Positions 32,839-37,460 of a stretch of 37,460 nucleotides of DNA are shown piece after piece. The DNA is from Mycobacterium barrassiae (GTDB lineage: Bacteria > Actinomycetota > Actinomycetes > Mycobacteriales > Mycobacteriaceae), in NCBI RefSeq assembly GCF_025822765.1, contig NZ_JACKUK010000006.1:1-37460 (forward strand). The letters run 5' to 3'. How positions within the stretch are numbered: position 1 is the stretch's first letter; each line of letters starts with the position of its first letter. Under the pieces are notes generated by a model. That model did not search any database, had not been told where the DNA came from, and was given only the letters and a program-made list of their open reading frames with translations. Position numbers and translations under genes: made by a program.

Positions 32839-34260
32839 ATGTCGCAGGTGGGGGGCGTTGCGGACGCAGATCAAGGCCAGACTGAAAAGCTTACGGAACT
32901 GGCTCTGTCGTGCATTGAAGAGTTCGCTGTGGATGGCCCGCAGGGGGTGCAGGGCGGTGTGCGGCGAGGTCAGCTCAAGTTGGCGATGAGGGTCGCCGTC
33001 GTAGAGGCGGACCGTATCGCGCCCGGCAGGTCGGACACAGCGCTGGCCGCCGCTGCCGCGCTCGCTTTGATCGAGAATGCCGGCGTCACTGGTTCCGGTG
33101 AGGACACCGGACGCATCTTCAAGCAGCATCCCGATTCCACTCCAGTCAGAGACGGAGTTTTCAGCCAGTACGGGCTGTTGGTTCTTGCCGCCGGAAAACT
33201 CGCGGAGGACATTGGACTGAGCCAGTTGACGCCTCGGCCGAGCCAAGTCCAGAGCCTTGCCGCCGGTGACAGCCTTCGAAAGCTCCTGCAGCGCAGCGTC
33301 GACAACCTGGAGGCCGGGCAGCCGGCCGACGAGTGGTGGGACAGCTCGTTGCCGGTCCTTGTCCAGATGCTTGAGCGCTATGCCGAACCCACCGGCGTCT
33401 ACCCCACACTGAAGCCTTACCGCTTCGCGCGTCAGCGCCAGACGACGGGGGCGCCCACAGATGTCGCCGCAGAGGTCCCCGACCTCGTCGAACCCAAGAC
33501 CAACAATTCGGTTCCCCCGCCAGCAGAGCCATTGGGCTGGTCGAAGTTCTGCGCGCATGTGGCTGGTACGCGACCGCGGGTCGCCGTCTTGGTCGCGGTG
33601 GTGACAGTCATGGCGTGCATCGGCCTGGCCGAAGCCGTTGCGCCGATTCCACGGGCGCTGTTCGGTTGGCAAGACACATACGTGGACTCGTACCCGATCC
33701 CCTCGTTGCCGCCCCCTGTCGAAGGCGTGGACTCGCCATTGACCTTGCCGAACACTCGCGTCCAACTGTTCTTTATGGAGCAGGGCTCCCAACAGGGGGC
33801 CACCGACCAAACCGTCAACGGCCGGTTGCCTGTGGCGACCGCCGCCGTTATGCCGCTGCAGTACCAGATTGCAACATTTCAGGTCCTGCTGTCGAAGACC
33901 CGTGCGGACGCCGATGCCGACTCTAACCTCAAACTTTGGGTCCAGGCTCCTCTGCCGATGGATATCAACGGAGCGACATTGATGAAGACCCCGCTCAAGG
34001 AGAGCATTCCGCAGCCCGAGCTCAACACCGTCAACGGAATCGGCGGAAAGGCGGTAGAGGTGCCGTCTCTCGACGACGGCGACGTCCTCTACCAGTTCCA
34101 GGTCGTGGCGCGGCCCGACAGGACGAACAACGGCTACTTCTGCGGCTACAACGCCAAATTCGTGCAGGTAATGGTGCGCTCCGAAGACAAGACCAAAACC
34201 AGTCAAGATGGCGTGGTCACGCCGTACCCGCTGTATGTGCCCCGCGGGGAAGGTTGCTGA
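32839..34260 (+). CDS. Hypothetical membrane protein
   Basis: 473 residues from ATG 32839 (MSQVGGVADADQGQ). The frame opens at 32674, but the extra 55 residues overlap the divergent secreted-protein gene and look non-coding. No strong ribosome site is seen, so it may be leaderless. It has a cytoplasmic helical N-domain of about 240 residues (KLTELALSCIEEFAVDGPQG, LKLAMRVAVVEADRI), one membrane helix near 246-268 (VAVLVAVVTVMACIGLAEAV), and an extracytoplasmic domain of about 200 residues with a beta-rich end (DVLYQFQVVARPDRTNNGYF). Not recognised. The layout suggests an envelope-associated plasmid protein. Confidence 0.7.
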   Translation: MSQVGGVADADQGQTEKLTELALSCIEEFAVDGPQGVQGGVRRGQLKLAMRVAVVEADRIAPGRSDTALAAAAALALIENAGVTGSGEDTGRIFKQHPDSTPVRDGVFSQYGLLVLAAGKLAEDIGLSQLTPRPSQVQSLAAGDSLRKLLQRSVDNLEAGQPADEWWDSSLPVLVQMLERYAEPTGVYPTLKPYRFARQRQTTGAPTDVAAEVPDLVEPKTNNSVPPPAEPLGWSKFCAHVAGTRPRVAVLVAVVTVMACIGLAEAVAPIPRALFGWQDTYVDSYPIPSLPPPVEGVDSPLTLPNTRVQLFFMEQGSQQGATDQTVNGRLPVATAAVMPLQYQIATFQVLLSKTRADADADSNLKLWVQAPLPMDINGATLMKTPLKESIPQPELNTVNGIGGKAVEVPSLDDGDVLYQFQVVARPDRTNNGYFCGYNAKFVQVMVRSEDKTKTSQDGVVTPYPLYVPRGEGC

Positions 34261-34330
34261 CCACCTCATGCCAGCGGACTCCATCAAAGTGGCTGTCGGT
34301 CGACCGATGACACCACCGCGCCGGGCCGTG

Positions 34331-34633
34331 TTACCCGACCGCCTTAAGTGACCCTGCCTTGGACAAAACCTTTCGAAGTGAGGCCTTCTCAAGGTCTGCT
34401 TCCTGCGCCTTGCGCTGATCTATGGCGCTGTCCAGCTCGTCCAGTTGGGCGGCGGCGATCTCCGCATCCAGCAACGAGCCGATGTAATCGGAGATTGTCT
34501 TAAAACCCTTTGCCGTTGCCAAGACCTGGACAGCAGCCTGGTACGTCGCCGTGACCTTCACCTGCAGATTCTTGTCCCGCGGCTCCGGAGAGGGTGCGGC
34601 GTCGGTGGACGATGAAGCGTCGTCGTCTGCCAT
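34331..34633 (-). CDS. Small ribbon-helix-helix-like protein with coiled coil
   Basis: 100 residues, ATG 34633 with GAGGAG upstream. After an acidic disordered N-terminus, NLQVKVTATYQAAVQVLATA then KGFKTISDYIGSLLDAEIA fits a ribbon-helix-helix pattern: one strand and two helices. A charged coiled coil follows (LDELDSAIDQRKAQEADLEK). It could be a plasmid DNA-binding protein (partition, copy control or antitoxin type), but no partner toxin or ParA is adjacent. Convergent with the membrane-protein gene. Confidence 0.55.
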   Translation of the reverse strand: MADDDASSSTDAAPSPEPRDKNLQVKVTATYQAAVQVLATAKGFKTISDYIGSLLDAEIAAAQLDELDSAIDQRKAQEADLEKASLRKVLSKAGSLKAVG

Positions 34634-34834
34634 TGATCTCGTTCTCCTCGTACCGGTGGTCCGCTTCGGGCATCGCCCGCCCAGTTATAAGGGGCATGTC
34701 AGGTGCGATCTAACCCGGCCGCAGTATTCTCTGCGCCCGCTCTTAGATCGGACATTGGGTCAAGTTAGCACCTGATTCCCCGGATGTCGCGATTCTAAGC
34801 CATGTATGCACCAGCGCAGTCTGTATTTATTCAG

Positions 34835-34873
34835 AGATTCTTGCTATTGCGAGAATCTACAGATTCTGTAGAT
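34835..34873. promoter_or_regulatory. Two nested inverted repeats upstream of secreted-protein gene
   Basis: Imperfect repeat AGATTCTTGC - TATT - GCGAGAATCT (34835-34858; one mismatch) overlaps a perfect 19-bp palindrome centred at 34864, with arms ATCTACAGA and TCTGTAGAT. AGATTCT occurs three times counting both strands. The pair lies 39-77 bp before the GTG start at 34912, where an operator would be expected. The RHH-like protein at 34331-34633 is a possible binder. Confidence 0.6.
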
Positions 34874-34911
34874 ACTGGCATCTGTCATGTAGTCCAGGTA
34901 AGGAGAAGTAG

Positions 34912-35448
34912 GTGAAGATAGCAACTAGTGCAGGACGTGGGCTTGGAGTGGTTTTTGCGGCAGCGCTCCTAGCGGTGGTGATGATGTTTGGCAGCGCGGT
35001 CCCGTACCTTGTCGACAGCGGTCAACTCGCAGTTGCCGAGGCTGATGAGGGCAAGCCAACGCGGATCAAAAGAGGCGTGGGCTGGTTCATCGTTCAGGAG
35101 GTCGCGTCGGCGGTGATCGAGTTTGTCGTCAACTCGCCCAGCCCGAACAACGCGCAGGATGTGCTCAACAAGATCCTCGCTTCAGCGCCACACTTCTCGT
35201 CGGTCAGCGATCCACAACAGATCGTCTGGCAGGCGGCCCCGATCGCCGGGCCCGCCAACGGTGTGATCTACGGGAACGCGACTAACTTGTTCAACAGCAT
35301 GGCCGCGGCCGGGCAGCGTACCGGGAACACCTCACTGCGCAACGGCGTCTATACGGTCACCCTAGCGAAGGGCGGCACGTCAAAACCGCCAGTGCTCACC
35401 ATTTCCAACGCGGCGATCACCAAGCGGATCATGGTCCTCGCCCGCTAG
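34912..35448 (+). CDS. Secreted hypothetical protein
   Basis: 178 residues from GTG 34912, with AAGGAGA 6 nt upstream. Long signal peptide or anchor (GLGVVFAAALLAVVMMFGSA, cleavage possibly near residue 43), then a mature domain with WFIVQEVASAVIEFVVNSPS, DVLNKILASAPHF, GVIYGNATNLFNSMAAA and a beta-rich end VYTVTLAKGGTSKPPVLTIS. Not recognised. Strong regulatory palindromes lie upstream and a perfect terminator just downstream, so it is a self-contained, probably highly expressed unit. Confidence 0.75.
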   Translation: MKIATSAGRGLGVVFAAALLAVVMMFGSAVPYLVDSGQLAVAEADEGKPTRIKRGVGWFIVQEVASAVIEFVVNSPSPNNAQDVLNKILASAPHFSSVSDPQQIVWQAAPIAGPANGVIYGNATNLFNSMAAAGQRTGNTSLRNGVYTVTLAKGGTSKPPVLTISNAAITKRIMVLAR

Positions 35449-35820
35449 TTATTTCTATCCTCAAGGGCGCCCCCCCCGCTAGCAGGGGGCGCCCTTTTGG
35501 TATCTGTTCAGGCGTCGACGAATTCCGCAAAAAACTGTGGACCAAACACCGAGAAAGGTTCCACCTCATACTTGGAACCCTAACCTCGCCACGCGGATGG
35601 GGATGGGTCGGTTCAACAGGTAGACCAGCGGCTTCCCCCAAGGTAAGGACCCTCGTCCGTGTGGTGTCGCTGAGGTACACGAAATGCGAATGTAACTGCT
35701 CGCGCACGCACCAGACCTCACCCAAGCCAGCGGTGATCTGTGGCCCCTTGGAGCCACGTGTAGACCCATCGAGACACTGCCGGCTTACTGGGCCGAGGTA
35801 AAAGCCCTTCGGAGCCATGA
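35429..35820 (-). pseudogene. Possible gene remnant next to IS end
   Basis: A minus-strand frame reads MAPKGFYLGPVSRQ at 35820 and contains protein-like stretches (AGLGEVWCVREQLHSHFVYL, TRTRVLTLGEAAGLP). It then runs through the terminator to a stop overlapping the neighbouring gene, so its 3' end is not credible. The frame also stays open to the right into the IS repeat. It may be a gene cut by the IS or a chance frame. Apart from this, 35499-35848 holds no feature I can support. Confidence 0.22.
35463..35498. terminator. Strong intrinsic terminator
   Basis: Perfect 12-bp stem AAGGGCGCCCCC / GGGGGCGCCCTT with a 10-nt loop (CCCGCTAGCA) and a T-run on the plus strand, 15 bp after the secreted-protein stop. 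The A residues at the left also allow use from the minus strand. Confidence 0.9.
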
Positions 35821-35848
35821 TGACTGCACCGGCCTTGCGCTGAATCGA

Positions 35849-36094
35849 CGAGAAATTGTCAATACCTGTGGATCGGGGTGTTTCAGGCGACCTCCGTTCC
35901 GGTGCTCTCGTCACCGTTTGAAGGCGGTGTTGGTGGGGTGATGTCGGTGGGTCGTTCGAGTAGCTTGCCTTCGAGAAATTGTCAATACCTGTGGATCGGG
36001 GTGTTTCAGGCGACCTCCGTTCCGGTGCTCTCGTCACCGTTTGAAGGCGGTGTTGGTGGGGTGATGTCGGTGGGTCGTTCGAGTAGCTTGCCTT
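35849..36094 (+). repeat. 123-bp tandem duplication of the IS left end
   Basis: Two apparently identical 123-bp units (35849-35971 and 35972-36094), each containing the IS left inverted repeat and the last codons of the transposase. Only the inner unit is joined to the full transposase gene. Confidence 0.92.
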
Positions 36095-37325
36095 TGTGGA
36101 AGACCGCGCCGGCGCGGACCAGGGCGACCAGGTGCGGGGCGTTGACGGCCCGCCAGCGGGCCTGTGCGGCGTCGATCAGCTTGTAGGCCATGGCAATCCC
36201 GGCCGTGCGTGATCCCGGCCCCTTGGTGACCTTGGTTCGAAGTCGCACCGTGGCGAAAGTGCTTTCGATCGGATTTGTCGTCCTCAAATGGATCCAATGC
36301 TCGGCCGGGTACTTGTAGAACTCCAGCAGGACATCGAGATCGTCGACGATCTTGGCGACCGCCTTGGGATACTTGGCACCGAAGTCGACCTCGAAGGCCT
36401 TGACCGCCAGCTGAGCCTTGTCGATATCCTCGGCGTTGTAGATGTCTTTGAGCGCCGCCAACGCCGACGGGTGTGCCGACTTCGGCAGTGCGGCAAGCAC
36501 ATTGGCCTGCTTGTGGAACCAGCAGCGCTGCTCACGGGTGGCCGGGAAGACTTCGCGGACCGCCCTCCAGAACCCAAGGGCACCATCGCCGACGGCCAGC
36601 ACCGGCGCGGTCATCCCGCGGCGTTTGCAGTCACGCAGCAGGTCGGCCCACGACTCGGTGGACTCCCGATACCCATCGGTGATCGCGACCAGCTCCTTGC
36701 GACCATCAGCACGCACGCCGATCATCACCAGCAGGCACAGCTTGGTCTGCTCCAGGCGGACCTTGAGGTGGATGCCGTCGACCCACAGGTAGACGTAGTC
36801 GGTGCCGGACAGATCCCGGCGCCCGAACGTGGCGGCTTCGTCCTGCCACTGCGCGGTCAGCCGGGTGATCGTCGACGCCGACAACCCCGCACCCGAGCCG
36901 AGGAACTGCTCGAGTGCCGGCCCGAAGTCGCCGCTGGACAGCCCATGCAGGTACAGCAGCGGCAGCACCTCGCTGATCTGCGGGGACTTGCGTGCCCAGG
37001 CGGGCAGGATCGCCGAGGAGAACCGCTGCCGGACACCGGTATCGGGGTCAACCCGGCGGTCGTTGACCCGCGGTGCCTTCACCTCGACCGCGCCGGCTGC
37101 GGTCAGCACCTCACGCGGTTGGTGGTAGCCGTTGCGGACCACCAACCGATGGCCGTCCTCATCGAGCTGGTCGGCGAACTGCGCTACGTAGGCCGCAACC
37201 TCGGCCTGCAGCGCCGCGGCCAGCATCTGCCGGGCGCCGTCACGAACGATCTCGTCCAACAACGACCGACCAGCACCGCCGGCACTTTCGTTGGCCTCGG
37301 CGGCATCGTGAACTACGGTGAGCAT
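36006..37325 (-). CDS. IS256-family transposase
   Basis: 439 residues, ATG 37325. A DDE transposase of the mutator type: first Asp in YVYLWVDGIHLKVR, second Asp in LAVGDGALGFWRAV, the CWFHKQANVLAALPKS segment, and the Glu in TTNPIESTFATVRLRTK. The length is typical and the frame is intact, so the element is probably active. The ribosome site GGGAAGG is buried in one arm of a long inverted repeat (37326-37341 with 37395-37410). The stop lies inside the inner 123-bp repeat unit. Confidence 0.95.
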   Translation of the reverse strand: MLTVVHDAAEANESAGGAGRSLLDEIVRDGARQMLAAALQAEVAAYVAQFADQLDEDGHRLVVRNGYHQPREVLTAAGAVEVKAPRVNDRRVDPDTGVRQRFSSAILPAWARKSPQISEVLPLLYLHGLSSGDFGPALEQFLGSGAGLSASTITRLTAQWQDEAATFGRRDLSGTDYVYLWVDGIHLKVRLEQTKLCLLVMIGVRADGRKELVAITDGYRESTESWADLLRDCKRRGMTAPVLAVGDGALGFWRAVREVFPATREQRCWFHKQANVLAALPKSAHPSALAALKDIYNAEDIDKAQLAVKAFEVDFGAKYPKAVAKIVDDLDVLLEFYKYPAEHWIHLRTTNPIESTFATVRLRTKVTKGPGSRTAGIAMAYKLIDAAQARWRAVNAPHLVALVRAGAVFHKGKLLERPTDITPPTPPSNGDESTGTEVA

Positions 37326-37410
37326 GGGCGTACCTTCCCGAACCAGCGCGCCAACGCCGGCTCATGATCGGACCTTCGGATATTCAGATCATCCTCGGGA
37401 AGGTGCGCCC
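37326..37410 (-). promoter_or_regulatory. Inverted repeat sequestering the transposase ribosome site
   Basis: In the minus-strand transcript GGGCGCACCTTCCCGA (from 37410-37395) can pair with TCGGGAAGGTACGCCC (37341-37326) at 15 of 16 positions. The second arm contains the Shine-Dalgarno GGGAAGG and ends at the ATG. Only transcripts starting upstream of 37410, that is read-through from outside, would carry both arms. A promoter inside the 53-nt loop would escape the block. Confidence 0.65.
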
Positions 37411-37460
37411 ACTTTCACGCCCCCACACCGAGGCTCATCCACAGGTTCTGATCATTGCTC

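Larger units (their letters stand above)
35973..37460 (-). mobile_element. IS256-family insertion sequence
   Basis: About 1.49 kb, carrying one transposase gene on the minus strand. Imperfect 24-bp terminal inverted repeats: left at 35973-35996 (with another copy at 35850), right at 37437-37460. They match at about 19 of 24 positions, including ACCTGTGGAT. The right end coincides with the last base of the window, so the target duplication cannot be checked. The size fits IS256 elements. Confidence 0.85.

Noticed and set aside
32713-34392. Minus-strand frame of 559 codons
   Set aside because: Antisense to the membrane-protein gene at 32839-34260; its composition (Arg, His, Gly, Leu runs) and lack of domains mark it as a shadow of a high-GC gene.
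1-37460. CRISPR array, rRNA or tRNA genes
   Set aside because: No regularly spaced short repeats and no recognisable tRNA or rRNA sequence were seen by eye; a dedicated scan was not possible.

Overview
The window reads as high-GC actinobacterial DNA, almost certainly from a mycobacterium. The evidence is an MmpL-type RND exporter, a KstR-like TetR regulator, a DUF6188 protein, an LLM-class oxidoreductase, an EspC-like type VII secretion protein, DUF5631/DUF5632-like secretion-associated genes and a MobF relaxase of the mycobacterial conjugative-plasmid type. It looks like a conjugative plasmid or a plasmid-derived island built from several modules. Plasmid and integrated island cannot be told apart from this sequence alone.

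Region 1 (1-4.6 kb, minus strand) is a broken defence-type operon. A phospholipase-D-like/SF2 helicase fusion overlaps by 4 nt an MmeI/type IIL-like methyltransferase-nuclease gene. The homology of the latter stops inside its SAM-binding motif (after Leu-Asp-Pro-Ala) near position 125, where foreign sequence begins.

Region 2 (4.7-17.4 kb) is an accessory lipid/xenobiotic module bounded by two diverged direct-repeat copies (about 4741-4803 and 17377-17440). It contains an MmpL exporter, four TetR regulators, a ferritin-like metal-dependent hydrolase, an alpha/beta hydrolase, two hotdog thioesterases plus a frameshifted remnant of a third, a cytochrome P450, an LLM oxidoreductase and a DUF6188 protein. 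Three related operator sequences lie upstream of the mmpL gene, the DUF6188 gene and the thioesterase-TetR pair. This suggests one regulon, probably controlled by the KstR-like TetR. A separate 25-bp palindrome lies between the P450 and the TetR-LLM operon.

Region 3 (17.5-23.3 kb) centres on a three-gene, overlapping recombinase module: tyrosine integrase, XRE regulator, and a six-CxxC zinc-binding degenerate recombinase. It is flanked by two small plus-strand gene pairs often seen in mobile or defence contexts: DUF1508 plus a TIGR02391/Ymh-like protein, and a 62-aa protein plus an OGG-fold glycosylase-like protein.

Region 4 (23.3-35.5 kb) is plasmid backbone: an EspC-like protein, a MobF relaxase-helicase with twin hairpins just upstream (candidate oriT), a tightly overlapping minus-strand operon of secretion-associated proteins, secreted and membrane hypotheticals, and a small ribbon-helix-helix-like protein.

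Region 5 (35.8-37.46 kb) is an IS256-family element. Its right inverted repeat ends exactly at the window edge and its left end is duplicated as a 123-bp tandem repeat. Its transposase start lies in a long inverted repeat that could block translation from read-through transcripts.
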